Part shown: one piece after another, positions 11,146-23,234 of the stretch
How positions within the stretch are numbered: position 1 is the first letter of the stretch
How the letters are laid out: every line of letters begins with the position of its first letter
Assembly (NCBI GenBank): GCA_037176885.1
Contig: JAWWNJ010000027.1
Coordinates: forward strand, 496,001 to 560,000
Direction of reading: 5' to 3'
Origin: Favolaschia claudopus
Lineage: Eukaryota; Basidiomycota; Agaricomycetes; Agaricales; Mycenaceae
DNA length: 64,000 bases
Made by a program: the position numbers and the translations under genes
The notes under the pieces: generated by a model
The model's input: only the letters and a program-made list of their open reading frames with translations
Database searches by the model: none
What the model was told of the DNA's origin: nothing

Positions 11146-11755
11146 CGTGAAAGCCTCTTGCCTCCAGGAAACACTCCTTCTGGCCTTTCGGCAGGTTTTT
11201 ATAAGTCCCAAGTTATATCCCACTCATTGTGCCTTTGGTCGGAACACAGGGCGACTCCCAATCCTATTCCGGATGGTTAGAGACCTATCGTGATAGGTCT
11301 GTTCTGGAATATTATAACTTCCACGCTATACCAGCGCAGTCGTAGACAGTGCCAGACCTCCCACTAGTGTATAATCCTTTAACTGGCCGCTCAGGCAAAC
11401 GCCAGTCCTCATACGAGCGTATTCCCGTGGTATTTAATGTATTACTCTTTTAATACAATAGCACTTGAACTGAAAATGAATAAATTCAGCCCTGGCCCAA
11501 TACCGGGTCTATCAACGCAGCCGCAGATTCTGAGTCTGGGCGTCGATGGTCAAGTCCATATACTACTTACAACGGCGCACACATTGAGTACCGGCCAACC
11601 ACAAGCAGACGTCTCAAGAATGACCGCTGTGCCTTCTCCGACATCCCAAGTGCTGCATCATCTATATCGATGATAATGTCCACAGCACTCACCAGATGTG
11701 GATCAACACAGGCCATGACAAAAGACGACCCGCTTTTGGTGGCAGAGCTTCAATA
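11146..11755. other. No gene recognised
   Basis: Flank between two MITEs; one 78-codon plus-strand frame (11437-11673) has no recognisable domain. Nothing supported. Confidence 0.4.
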
Positions 11756-11954
11756 GAGAGGTTGTGCGAGCGACCCAGGTCGCTTTTTGACCGCTCATAT
11801 CTCCGCAGCGATGGATACCACGTGTGAGCTCCAAGCGACCTAGAAGAGTATTGTCCTGGGACATTCCTAGGTCGCTGGGATATCACATCTGATACTGCTC
11901 GTTGTGGAGATCTAAGCGGTTTAATAGCGACCTGGGTCGCTCACACAACCTCCC
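11756..11954. mobile_element. GAGAGGTTGTGCGAG MITE, copy 1
   Basis: A 199-base TA-flanked element with ends GAGAGGTTGTGCGAGCGACC and its near-complement. Relatives at 20044-20241 and 20308-20496. It is rich in GCGACC/GGTCGC sub-palindromes and non-coding. Confidence 0.85.
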
Positions 11955-11966
11955 TAATGTAGGCTT

Positions 11967-12257
11967 CAATCCCCAATACCGAGTACACAGTATTGCGCGC
12001 CGTAGAGGCCTTGCTTGAGTAATGTGCAGAGAAGATATTTTCGAGAAGAGGACTGGAATGTGACTCCACATAACAGCCTGAGACTCGGGAACATGGTTAG
12101 CGAGGGCGGAGTCCTCGACCGTCGACCTGTGGGCTAACGAGGCCGCGTCTGCCTGTTGGTAGAAGGGCCCTCGCAGTGAGCGGAGGGCGGCGGAGGCCCC
12201 ATTGTCGTCGCCCGAGGTTGCCATGGGTGACTCATCAATTTCGGGGCCGAGCGACAC
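11967..12257 (-). CDS. Hypothetical N-terminal fragment
   Basis: A minus-strand frame starting at 12257 (MSLGPEIDESPMATSGDDNG) runs into the MITE at 11756-11954, which supplies its last codons and stop. The part outside the MITE is about 97 codons, acidic at first, with no domain I recognise. It may be the start of a gene truncated by the MITE, or a chance frame; the antisense frames are also open here. Confidence 0.2.
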
Positions 12258-13241
12258 TCAAGCCCCGTCCTCCCCTCTTTCCCGCGTTAGGAGCTCGTTG
12301 GGAGCTGTTGAAGCAGACATGTTCAGGGACCGGCTGTGAGGTAGAGTGCAGAGGCCGAGAGAGGTGGGCAGGAGAAGGAACTGAAAGCAGCACACAGAGA
12401 AAACAGACCACCACCAGATTTGATCTGACGACGACGACGGGAATTCGCACGAAAAGAGTGAGCGAGAGCTCGATATGTTGTCCAAAGGTAAGTTATGGGA
12501 GGTCTCTTGAGCACACAGAGCCCAGGAGCGAGAAGTAGCAAGACTATTTTGAGATGATGGTGGTTGACAGTACTACACATAGACTAAGTGGGAATTATAA
12601 ACTACTAGCAGGAACTCGTGCTCCGCTACGAAGGAATAAATATAATTGAAGTATACATTGCCCAGATTCAGAGCTCAAGCAAATTCAGGATCTATTAAAT
12701 ATGTGTTCTTGCCTCGTCTGGGTCGTAGCTGAAGGGCCGCTTTTGACCACGGCTGAAACAAAAGCTTGCATTCCAGGTTCCATGGACACTCGTCACCAAC
12801 CTGCGGTTGGTTCCTCGTGTCCTTGTATCCAAGATCTCAGTCCCAATCCTTATTTTGAGCCCCTTCTCCTCTGATGAATCCAGTAGGACAATCAGTGAGA
12901 GCAGCGAGCAAAGAGAAAATGACTCTCGTAGGAATTGCCAAGGAGGTGCAGGATGGGGAGTTTCGATTTTTGATCACTTGAAAGTGAACACAGAGAGAAC
13001 TTTGAACAACACACATACAGCTCAGAGAATGAACAGAAGAGATTCCATGCATGCATGGTCAGAGACATACAGTGGACATTCATGATGACACCAATAGGAT
13101 AAGCCAATTTCAAGTTTTCTCGCTCCTGGGCTTGAAACATGAGAAGAAGAGCCAGCAATAAGTGTACTCGTAGGTAAGTTTTGAGATTTGTGGAGAGTGA
13201 GAAGTAGGACAACCATATCAAGATCCAAACTCATTTGAATA
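12258..13241. other. No gene recognised
   Basis: Short overlapping frames on both strands, no family recognised, no repeat partner in the window. Confidence 0.4.
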
Positions 13242-13436
13242 GAGACTTTGCGGTAGCCACCGGTGGCTTTCGGTGGCTCCTCGTGTGCAATGGTTTTTTG
13301 AGTCTACGATTCAAGGTAGCCACCATGGAATCCCCTCAATAGGACGTACAAGTGGTGGCTAATACAGTCACACGCTGTCATTCGGTCTCGAGAAAAACTG
13401 GTCACCTAAAGCCACCGGTGGCTACCGCAAAGTCTC
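13242..13436. mobile_element. GAGACTTTGCGG MITE, copy 1
   Basis: A 195-base TA-flanked element with ends GAGACTTTGCGGTAGCCACC and its complement. The copy at 63136-63330 has exactly the same length. Contains the palindrome GCCACCGGTGGC at both ends. Non-coding. Confidence 0.9.
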
Positions 13437-15399
13437 TAATGTAACTGGAGGCCATTGAAAAAAAATCCAGTAAAGTATTATCGGTCAGAAAGGCGAGCAG
13501 TCTGTACATGATGACACTCTTGGGGTACGAAATAGTTTGTGAATACATCAGAGCTCCAATATGACCTCCAGCAGGGCTCAAATGCGTGCTTGAGCCCACT
13601 TGTTTACATCGAAAAGCTCACGGCAGTTGTGGAGACTTGTGGAGCCGCACGGAGCTGTTGACGGAGTCGTCAACGCGTCAACACCTGTCAATTAAAGTCG
13701 AAAACGAAAGAAGATCAAAACCCGCATTCTTTTTCCGAATGCTTTGACAGTTGTACGACATCCTCGGCAAAGCCGCCGAAAACAAAGTCAGGTACTTCGT
13801 CAATTCGTGTCGCTTTTTGGTCGCGTTTTTTTTCATAGCCTCGCAATAGCAGCCCCGGAGCACCGGGCGTTCCCTGCTATCCAATTTATATCCTGCAATA
13901 CTTGCGGAAAACTACTCATTACCTGCACCTGTCAAACTACGCACTGGGTGTCCAAAAAGAAGAACCTTAAAACTTCAATTGCGTACATGCTATGCAGGTA
14001 ATCAACCTAACGTTCGTTCCTAAGCACCGCGCTTCGTAAAATTATATGCCCAAGTCCCGTATAAACGCAGCCCTTGGACACTAACTCCACAATGTAGCTG
14101 CCACTGAGGCACCAGGGCGCCGTAAAATCCTACCATCGGCAAATAGGCCCTTTCCGCGATCCCCTGCATCCTTGACCTCTGTCTCGCAGATAAACCGAAG
14201 ATCTGGACTGAACTTATTATGAGGAGATTTAGTGCATGATGTTTGGCGAGCGTGAGGCACAATCACATAAGTTTTGGGAGACTTGACACAAGGAGTATGG
14301 GGCAAAAGAGTGAGGTGCAGACCGTCTTCTGGGTACTACCCGATTATCCATAGTCGTCATAATGGATGCAACCGTTCTTCATGTTCTTATACTAAGCACC
14401 GTACGGCTGTGGTATATATGCTGCCGCTCACTTAGTTTTGTACAGCGGCCAATCTGGCCACGGAAAATCCTTGGCTGACAGACCCCCTAAATTCGCAGAT
14501 TTTAGCTCAGATTCAAGGGTGCGCCGGCATTCAAACCGGCGACTAAGGGCTGGTTAGTTAGTCCGGACTCCACTTGCATCAAAAGTTCCAGAAATGGGCT
14601 GGTCTATTTTTAGGGTGGCATCAGATCCCGCCGCCACTGGTGACTGTAGGCACTGTTTCAATGGTGTCTCAGCCTCAGAATGGTACACAAACCGCCAGAA
14701 ATCGAGAGGAAGAGAAAGCTTTGAACAAGCGATGCTGATCGCAACTGATGATTGATGATCATTGCTTTTTCTGTGGGGTGGGTCGTGGGATTCCAGAGAT
14801 CGTACACCTCTTGGTTGTCTTGGCACCGCGGAAAGCATGACCAAAACGTGACCACACGTGATATTCCCACGGCTTGCGCAAGTTCGTAGAGCACTCTGTC
14901 AGGTTTTCGCCCCGAAAACTCGAAGGCAGTGTTTTGTACATAGTTGTCAAAGCCCACATTCCAATAACCTCAAACTCGGTAAACGGGCCGCAAACCCTGC
15001 AACCTATCCTTTCTGCACCGTACTGTAGTATTACGACCAGTTGTTCACATAACGGGTAACGGCCCGCCATGAACTGAACAATTTTGGTACCCGTAACGCG
15101 TAATAGCGACTTTTTCCGCCCAAAAAGGCAAGAAAATGTCAAAAATTTCGCGCCGGCATCCGCCGGCGCTCCATATATGGTAACTTTCCTTTGATTGCCG
15201 ACCGGTGAACAATGTTCCCAGTGAACGATTAGGCTAACGCGTAACGCCCAGTGAACAATCGGTCGTAATAGTACAGGTGTGTAGGAGCCTGAAGGCATGC
15301 CAGCCTTGGGAGCAAGCTCCCCCAATTACCGATTAGGAGACATATCCGGCTATGCAATTACGCCTACAAGGACTACGTAAAACGTCTGGGTTTTTGACA
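13437..15399. other. No gene recognised
   Basis: Several frames up to 188 codons on the minus strand (14759-15325), none with a recognised domain. A short dispersed motif is at 14521-14565. A hairpin-like GGGAGCAAGCTCCC is near 15307. Confidence 0.35.
14521..14565. repeat. CCGGCGACTAAGGGC motif, copy 1
   Basis: The block ACCGGCGACTAAGGGC followed by GTTAGTTAGTCCGG also occurs at 39476-39522 and 44213-44260. Its ends can pair (CCGG..ACTAA with TTAGTCCGG), giving a hairpin. Confidence 0.6.
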
Positions 15400-16375
15400 C
15401 TAGCTTTCTCGGGACCACTGATGCTGCTGCTCGCCACCTGTAGCAGGATCACGCGGTTGATCTGCATCTTTTGTCTCCTCCGGCGTCACAAAGATATTGC
15501 CACACAGCCTCAACAGCGGGAGATTGTGCTCCGCGACCTCTTCCCCACCCAACCACACCAGCACAATCTTTTGCAGAAGCCCCCGGTGGTTCAAGTACTC
15601 AAATAATGGTGAGCATCTCCCTGAAACGTTCTGCTTTAGTGGCATTGGGAGCAAGAGCACTGGCAACATCACCTGCCAGGAAAACCCGAACGGTTTGCGG
15701 AAATTGCGTATGGGTCTTGACATAGTCTATGCATATGCAATTTAGAAATTGCCAATCGTAAAGAAGAAAGCGGCAGACCTCGCATTCTTGATCCTGTTTC
15801 ATTCGAGTCGCCAACGTCAACAAAAAGAAAACGCAGAGATTCCTGGCTGAAACCCTAGGTGACGATTACCGAATTGGAGCATACACAATCAAGAGATCAA
15901 TTACCGCAAAAATTGTTCTGTGGAACAAATGCCATTGGTAGTCAGCCTTTTGAGTAACGTGCGTCTATTGAAGAAGACAATTTGAATTATCCAGAACCAA
16001 ATTTCTTTACAGTCCTGAAAGCCTTCTGGACGTAAGTAGTTGCAGATTTGCTCAGTGAGTGAGTGTGCCGCCGAAAGCCCTCCCTTGTGGCCTGCCGCAA
16101 AGCCGCTGAATATGTTCTCATCTCCATCGATAACACAAAGCATCACTGGCGGCGGAACATGAGATTGAGAAGAAGGCCTTTTTTATTCAAGTCAGCGCTT
16201 CCAAATGTGGAGCATGGACGGATAGAGACCAGTCAAGTGTGACTGACCCGAATCCAACCAACTGCTGGAGTGCTGCAACTTGTGACTTCAGTGCCACGTT
16301 TTCTTGTATCGCTGCCTTCGATAGATCTGTGGAAAGCTTCAGTCCATGACACATATGGGTCAAAGCATTGGTGTA
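15400..16375 (-). pseudogene. DUF7923-type protein pseudogene
   Basis: Minus-strand pieces follow the order of a basidiomycete family I know as DUF7923, often next to CCCH zinc fingers, function unknown. First comes a coiled-coil-like part (IQENVALKSQVAALQQL, about 16300-16250), then MLCVIDGDENIFSG and AGHKGGLSAAHSLT (from 16146), FSQESLRFLFVDVGDSN after a likely intron (15904-15855), and YVKTHTQFPQTVRVFLAGDV after another (15778-15727). Last is FEYLNHRGLLQKIVLV. Phase is broken at the first intron and again near 15600, and a stop follows the coiled-coil part, so it is a pseudogene. A MITE adjoins its 5' end (16379-16542). Exon ends are my reading. Confidence 0.6.
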
Positions 16376-16378
16376 CTA

Positions 16379-16542
16379 GAGCTTATTTGCAACCGGTGAG
16401 AAGGAGATTTTCAAGTACAAAGCTAAGCGAGGATTGTGAAAAGTGAGAGGCGCGTACTGGCACAAATTTCCGCTCCACAAGTGAGAATTGACTGACATCT
16501 AGGTAGGGTAATTCCTATTTTTCACCGGTTGCAAATAAGCTC
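16379..16542. mobile_element. GAGCTTATT MITE, copy 2
   Basis: A 164-base TA-flanked copy with ends GAGCTTATTTGCAACCGG and complement. It lies directly upstream of, and possibly inside, the DUF7923-type pseudogene. Confidence 0.85.
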
Positions 16543-16968
16543 TACTGGAGACAGTTCTCAAAATATTCTCCCTGTAGACATCCAGGTTAAGGCTCCTTTA
16601 GCAGCTCAAAGCAGTGCGCCCACCAAGCGGCTTGATACTATTGTGCCCATCAGGTCTGGATTTGCACACTAACTCTGGATTTCTTGCATTTCCCGCTCCC
16701 CCGTCCATCGTTTGGCCCCGGGATCATCCGGATATTACTTCTCCATTGCTTTCCTGCTGTAGTCCCACAGCACAAGAGCTATAAAGGAGGGGAAGCACTC
16801 GCAAAACGAACATGTTGGGTATGTGGACAATGGTCCACATAGGAGGGTAAGCTTGCTTCAGTACGAATGGGAATTCAATATCGTAGTCGAAAACGTCCAA
16901 TCTGGTAGCACACTCAGTGGCCCTGCTTTTTTTGGGTTATTAATTTTGACAGCTAAAGCTTATACTCA

Positions 16969-17446
16969 CACTGTGCGAAGTATTTGTCATGAAATTCAAA
17001 ACAATAATGAGGAATTTCAAGATTCCTGATGTTTTGTCATGAACCACATCATGAAATTCAAGATGCCTTTCATGATGCTCAGAAACCCATTTTTACAATA
17101 GTTGTTGAACATGTGAATTCATGACAAAACGTCATGAATTTCATCATGCAAGACTGTCAAATTTTTTGCCAAGTCCACGAGCCAGGTTGTATTTCTTTCA
17201 CATTTTTGCTCCTTTTCGCCGCCAAGAATCATGATGTTATCGTTATGAATCCACAACAAAACGTCATGAAAATAACATCATGAATGTTCCCATAACCGTA
17301 TGTAATGAATTTCACGATGCACTTTCATGATGTTGCGTCGTGAATTTCAAGAGTGCATCACGAATTTCGTGACAATTCCTGGTGAACTTTTCAATGAATC
17401 GTCGTGAAAAACATGAGGAATTTCATGATACTTTGACTGCACAGTG
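16969..17446. mobile_element. CACT-ended MITE with TCA duplication
   Basis: A 478-base element starting CACTGTGC and ending GCACAGTG, flanked by TCA on both sides. The uninterrupted repeat Y at about 24170 has a single TCA. CACT ends with a 3-base duplication are typical of the CACTA (EnSpm) superfamily. Many copies of TCATGAAATTC and variants in both orientations resemble the subterminal arrays of that group. No transposase. Confidence 0.75.
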
Positions 17447-17764
17447 TCACTGGTACTGGACAGTGGATAGTGGTAAGTATATTCAAAACACTGGTAGTAG
17501 CACAAAGTCTGGTAGTTTTTTTGAAATTGCTCAAAGCATTTCCCGAGCCCCGGCACTGGTGGCGATTTCAAAAGTGCTTGTAACTTGAGGAGGCTTTTGG
17601 GAGGCTTGTAACTTACAAAACTTGATGCTTACTGAATTCTTTCTTAAGGAGCAGGCAACCATTGAGTACATAGGTGCTGGTAGGGTATACATATTTATCT
17701 ACATCACATGGGGTTCAAACAGGCCGATTGAACTTGGGTCGAACCAAAGTTGAACACTGAAAAG

Positions 17765-18366
17765 CCTGTCGGAAAATCCGAAAGTAACTGACATGTCCAG
17801 ATATGTGCGTATATGGGCTGATCAGGCCGTCAGCTCGGAGGGGGGCTGATAGCTGGCAGAAAGAGCCGATAACCCGTTATCAGCTCGTCAGTCTGACGGC
17901 GAGTTATCTGTGCTGACCCGTGCTGATACGCGCTGATCAGCTAGCGCTCGCCCCAATTAACAAAACTCTTTCACCCTTCAATCGAAGGGTTCTACTATTT
18001 CTACTTACTACTCTACTTTATATTATAAGCATAAAGCATATTCAGTTAATTTCAGTTAATATCTTGCTTAACCCTAAATCTAAATTCAATTTACTTCTTA
18101 TGTTATTACATGTGGAGCACGACTGCGTCATACAGTGGAAACGTTGGGAGGTCATGACCTGAGCCATGGAAATGAACCAAGCAACCGTGGGAGAGTTGAC
18201 ACTTGCCTGCCGAGTCGAATTTTTCAGTCAAATGTGGTGCAATTTTCCCCTCCGCTGACAAGAGCTGATATGGAGCTGATAGGTGCTGACCAGGTACCCC
18301 CCGGAATCTGACCAGGCCTGATAGGTCGGCAAGTACTGATCAGGTATTTTCGGATTTTCCGACACC
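17765..18366. mobile_element. TGTCGGAAAATCCG element
   Basis: A 602-base insertion in repeat Y copy 2 with inverted ends TGTCGGAAAATCCGAAA. The flanks CTGAAAAG and CAGAAAAG match at 7 of 8 bases, fitting an old 8-base target duplication (hAT-like). The interior is full of CTGATCAG and related half-palindromes. Non-coding. Confidence 0.65.
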
Positions 18367-18556
18367 CAGAAAAGTTTATTCGGCGCACAGTCCGAAAGTC
18401 ACATGGAAATGACAGTGCCGGCTGTTCCCGAAGTCCGAGGCCACAGAGTCAGGACTCCAGGACATGCTTACAAAGCACCTGGACGGACATTTGTCAGCAT
18501 CTGCATTCCGGAGCCCTATACCGATGAATGGGGAAGCAAGCTTCCCCATTCCCCAT

Positions 18557-19298
18557 TACCGGGTTGGCGAGTATTTTGATCTCACTGATCACGACATCAA
18601 TTTACCCTGATGAATCGGTACTCCATCCTCAACACATTCCTCTTCATATAAATCGGTAGAACTATAGATTAGAAGTATAGGAACGCATCCCAAGAAATCC
18701 GGAGGACAACGGGTCAAAGAGGAAGCAGGAATAATGAAAATCCAGAGTCAGTGTGCAAATCCAGACCCGATGGGCACAATACACAGCGGTGTTTCCGAAA
18801 TTTATGTGGCCGATAAGTTAGCTCGAGAACGCTAAGATTCTCCGTAGATTTCAGCGGGCTGGAAACGGATGATTATCTGCATTATTTATGAGTTCTTGAA
18901 ATGCATCGATAAATGCATTGCTAAACCCTACAAATTCTTTTTGCATTATTGTGCCAATAAACCCAAAATTGAGAGATTTTATTGGCTGTTGCCTTGATTC
19001 CTTGGCCGTTAAGTGTATCTAAATTTTTAAGGTTTAGTGAAAGATTTATCGACAGATTTCGAGGGTCCATAAATGTTACGCAAATGAATCCGTTTATGGG
19101 CCCGTGAAATCTATGAACATACTCGACCTAACTTATTGGGTCGATAAACTGAGAAACCGCGGCTGTGATAGTAGAGCATGTAAATTACTAGTGCTTGGAT
19201 GTCTTTTGCCACGTTGTTGCCACGTAACTTAAGGCGAAACGGCTAAACACAACCAAACACTTCCATCCAGTGATGTCATCATTAAGTTATCAAATCCC
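18557..19298. other. No gene recognised
   Basis: AT-rich, with a stretch (18880-19140) holding several similar GATTTAT/AAATGCA-type segments. No coding signal. Confidence 0.45.
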
Positions 19299-19705
19299 AG
19301 GCCCCCGGTCACTACCTATAATGGCGGTCCGGTTTAGAGTAAATCAACGTCCCAAAAACCCTGTTTCTCGGTCCGCGATTTAGAGTAAAACAGGCGGAAT
19401 CTGGCTTGGTCCAAGATAGAGTAAAACTTCTCCGGGAGAAGAAATTTTGGTGGGGTAATCACATTTTGACGAGGCTCCAAAGTTAATTTGTAGTCCTTTT
19501 ACAGGGCATTTTGGGTGTGAAACCAACGCTCATGCCCGCTCAAGCTGGGGGAAAGTCAGAAATGCCACCAAAGTGCGAAAATGTGCATCAAACCGCGGAA
19601 AAATCCCAAATCTTGCTCCGAAATAGAGTAAAGGAGACGTAGAGTAAATCAACGAAATTCTGGGCTGAAATGCGGACCGAGTTAATAGGTAGTGACCGGG
19701 GGCCT
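19299..19705. mobile_element. AGGCCCCCGG MITE, copy 1
   Basis: A 407-base element with perfect 21-base inverted ends beginning AGGCCCCCGGTCACTACC, flanked by a perfect 8-base duplication CAAATCCC (19291-19298, 19706-19713). The interior repeats (T)AGAGTAAA about five times. A relative is at 26394-26666. hAT-like or MULE-like; no transposase. Confidence 0.9.
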
Positions 19706-20043
19706 CAAATCCCCCAAGAACCAAAATTTTATATTCGGCCAAAAGGTCTAGGCTCGACTCCCGCCGTCATATATGGTGCTGCTCACTTAGTCACCGCTAC
19801 TTTTGTACAAAAATTGATGGCCCATTGATCTCATCAGGGAAAAATCTGATTTTTTCATCCTCTTGCATAAATGCTCCATTTCATGGTAGCTACATTTTGG
19901 CAAGAGGAATTGAGCTCAGAATAAAAACTGGGCGAGATGGAAAATTTGACTCTAAGGCCCCAATCGTTTCCGTTTCGTTTGCGCCGGGGACCCAACCGTT
20001 TATAAACTGCTTCAAACGGTATAAACGGTTTTACCCTGAATTA

Positions 20044-20241
20044 GAGAGGTTGTGCGAGCGACCAGATCGCTTTTTAACCGCTCAGATCTCCGCAGCGATG
20101 AATACCAGGTGTGGGGTCCAAGCGACCTAGAAGAGTATTGTCCTGGGACATTCCTAGGTCGCTGGGGTCTCACATCTGAAACTGCTCGTTGTGGAGATCT
20201 AAGCGGTTAAAAAGCGACCTGGGTCGCTCGCACAACCTCTC
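20044..20241. mobile_element. GAGAGGTTGTGCGAG MITE, copy 2
   Basis: A 198-base TA-flanked copy, close to copy 1 at 11756. It sits 66 bases from copy 3. Confidence 0.85.
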
Positions 20242-20307
20242 TATTAACCCCTGATCAGCCGGTCTGGAAGCTGAATTGGACATGAGTAATTAATACAAAA
20301 CAATATA

Positions 20308-20496
20308 GGCTTTGTGTGAGCGACCCGGGTCGCTATTAAATCGCTCGGATCTCCACAACGAGCAGTCCCAGGGACAATGTCCCAGCGACCTAGGAACAGG
20401 GCAATACTCTTCTAGGTCGCTGAGAGTTCACACCTGGTATCGATTGCTGCGGAGATCTGAGCGAGCGAAAAGCGACCTGCGCTCGCACAAAGTCTC
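20308..20496. mobile_element. GAGAGGTTGTGCGAG MITE, copy 3
   Basis: A 189-base diverged, inverted copy flanked by TA, with ends around CTTTGTG(T/C)GAGCG. More diverged than copies 1 and 2. Confidence 0.75.
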
Positions 20497-21718
20497 TATT
20501 GAATATCCGCCAATATTTGCCTGGTTGCGAGCTGATGGTGACAAGTGGCGGCAAAAAATCCACCCACGGCGCCGGCTTGATGGTGAGTACCAGTCGGACG
20601 GTCCCCGCTTTAATATTGTGTGCTGCTGCCTTTGGAACATTCTCTCCCCTATTGTCAGTTGTGCACACACCTTCTGGTCAGTTTTCCATATTTTTCAGTC
20701 GTTATTTGAGCACTTTTGAAGGACCGGAAAAATATCCAACTGCTTATAAACGGTGTTGTATCCGTTACCGTTTGTTGTGCTCCGCCGGGCAATAAGCGGT
20801 CAACGCATCACGTCTCACTTATAGCAGGAACCGGCCACAGAGGTGCATTATAGACTCCGCCAAGACTTCGTGACAAACTTTTCACCCGATTTGGAAATCG
20901 CTACTAGTGCCCCAGTTTTACGCGGATTTTCCTGAAACTGTGGAGACAAGCATTGATTATCATTGAGTCATCACAGTTCGTGTGATGATGAGTCATTCTC
21001 CGTATGGTTTCCTTCTTATACATTGAAAAGGCTGTATGGGTGCGATGACTGTATCAAATGGGCTGGAAGACCGGGGCGAAGGGACTTCCACCGGTCGTCG
21101 CGCAGGGGGTTCCACTAACAGACACTAAATGAACTTTATTAATGTATGTATATTCACTCTGTAACAACTACAACTTTTTCTCGCTTTCGCTGTAATTTGC
21201 GTGATGAGTCACACCGTAGCGTAGCACGGGTAACTGCTAGTATCCTTAATACAAGAGGTATACACTGCCCATAATATGTTGAAGCTGAGGCAATATCTGC
21301 CTCTAAGGCACCTGAATACACTTGAATACAGACCTAACAGTCAGTTTCTGAGTCGAAATGGGCTTTCGGCGCTCCCAGAGGGTCGAGAAACGCGAGAAGG
21401 AATGGGAGGAGGCTGAATTTCCTTTTTGGGAAACACGCGAAAAAAAAAAAAAAAAAAAAAACGTGATTGCCATTATTTTCGGGAATCCCTGTAATGATGC
21501 AGTGATGTAATTACGGCAAACTCGGCTAAATTTTCGCTCGTTCCTCGTCGACGAGGAGGGCTTGATGGAACTGTTGGCGGGATGAAAAACCCGATGACGG
21601 CGAGCTGGAGGGTCGGGAGACGAGTACGCTGGTGGGAGGGACTAGATTAATCGTCAAATTTTTGATAATCCAGCCGAAAAAAAATTGGGTTTTTTTTTTT
21701 TTTTTTTTTTTTTTGGGA
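20497..21718. other. No gene; A and T runs, short repeat
   Basis: Contains a repeat of about 90 bases (20948-21038) that recurs reversed at 51219-51312, an A run of about 22 (21440-21461) and a T run of about 25 (21690-21714). No coding signal. Confidence 0.5.
20948..21038 (+). repeat. Dispersed repeat shared with 51.2 kb
   Basis: Nearly the reverse complement of 51219-51312, including GATGAGTCATTCTCC and CCTTCTTATACATTG. Too short to classify. Confidence 0.75.
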
Positions 21719-21828
21719 TTCTAAGCCCTTAAAAAGCCCTTAAAATGCAGCCCTTGATAAGGCTTAATATGAATTTAAGGCCTTAGCCTCCGGACGAGCC
21801 CTTAATAAGGCCCTAAGGTGGAACACTG
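21719..21828. mobile_element. hAT-like element, right end only
   Basis: Ends in GGTGGAACACTG after a tract rich in CCTTAA/TTAAGG, like the right end of the element at 10644-11145. No matching left end or 8-base duplication was found, so it is truncated, perhaps next to the long T run. Confidence 0.5.
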
Positions 21829-22267
21829 CTGGTCTCGCAATGTACGTGCGGTACTACAGGTGCATGAACAGTGGTAAAATAGCCCATCAACTCGGATTTG
21901 GCGTAAATATGGGTGATTTCGGTGCATCTTACAACTTTGCAGGTAAAATCAAGGTAAAATCATCCCAAAACCATGCCGGTTGAAGGGCCCGATATAGAAA
22001 TTTCATGGGTTATGACCTTCGCAGAAGGTATGGATTATGGGTATGAGAGAGTTATGGGTTATGGCCTCCATTTCACTGCAAACCAACTTGGTGGGGCCAA
22101 AAAAGTATGGGTTACAGCAGAGTATGGGTTATTAGAGGTATGGGTTAGGACAGTGACGACTGTAGTTCTCATGCACCGTGACCTAGTCGGTGGGGTATAT
22201 TCCGTAAGCTTATATGACTGATTGATTGATCGTATCACTGATGTCTCAAATCCGCCTCGAGAAAAAA
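21829..22267. other. No gene; TATGGGTTA-rich stretch
   Basis: GTATGGGTTA or TATGGGT variants occur about six times between 22005 and 22147. No coding signal. Confidence 0.45.
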
Positions 22268-23234
22268 GTCTCTTTATCTGCTTATATTTACGTTTTGATC
22301 AAACAAGCTGCACCCTCGCGCGCTCCTGGCCGCCATGTTAGGTGCTCTAATTGAAAGCCCATTTAGATTGACGAGTTCATTGAGTCTATAGCTACCTGCT
22401 GGTAAGAAAAGAATGTTTTGAAAGCGGTTTTTTGTGAGAAACAAGGCAATATACATACCGGGCTCATTGCTGAGCTCAAGGAACAATACAGCTGTATTTC
22501 TGGGCCCAAAGACTCACCATTTAGCTCATACTAGGAGAGGTACGATGGGGGAAGGACTTTTTATTGAGTCGATGGCTCTTGGGATAGAAAATTGCACTCA
22601 GTTGGAATCAGTGGCTTGTTTGCCACTTCTGCATGCCCTTTAAGAGGTAGGACTCCCGTATATAGGACCAAACTGTACTCTATATCATTGATCACGCAAT
22701 ATTGACATCAGGAACGTTCCTTCAAATCCCTACTGAAGCTGAGGAAGCAGCACATTCCAAATCACGAGGTTTTCACAAAAAAGTAATTATTTGGGGTCGA
22801 AAACGGGCTCCCGTACTCGAAAAATGGGCTAGAATGCTCATATACTTACATCTACTAAAACTAATTCTAGACGTACATAGGTACGGGTCTGCACACGCAC
22901 AAGTCCCATATTGCTCTTCAGTGTTGTTTTGATGGAATGATGTAAGTTGGCTGATTTGCGTGTCGTACACGTCAATAAGACGCGTTTTTTAGAGCGCAGA
23001 ATATGATTTCATGCTCATACGATTATAAGACATGCTCAAAACGCGTCTGAACGCTGGCAAACGCGCGGACTGACGCAGTAAGTTGAGAAAGTAAATCTTG
23101 ATCACAACGCTAAGCGGCGTGATGGATTTACCGTCATATACTGCGTATGGAAAGCCCTAGACCGTTAGCCGAGGGCCGATTTACAAAATTTACGATCTTT
23201 AAGTACCGTAAATTTACGCAGCGTAAGTACTTAC
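22268..23234 (+). repeat. Repeat X, copy A
   Basis: About 970 bases that recur reversed at about 40845-41891, with scattered differences. Begins near GTCTCTTTATCTGCTTATAT and ends in CGTAAGTACTTAC, which is one copy of the target duplication of the 23235-24552 insertion. Only short frames; nature unknown. Confidence 0.8.

Larger units (their letters stand above)
16811..18556 (-). repeat. Repeat Y, copy 2 (with two insertions)
   Basis: Reversed relative to the 23694-24503 copy. Once the elements at 16969-17446 and 17765-18366 are removed it aligns along most of its length. It is bounded by the palindromic end TATGTGGAC-N4-GTCCACATA and by a second palindrome GGGGAAGC-AAGCTTCCCC. It encodes no protein I recognise. 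Confidence 0.75.

Noticed and set aside
14759..15325. 188-codon minus-strand ORF as a gene
   Set aside because: No recognisable domain, no plausible exon context, and its sequence includes repeat-like DNA.
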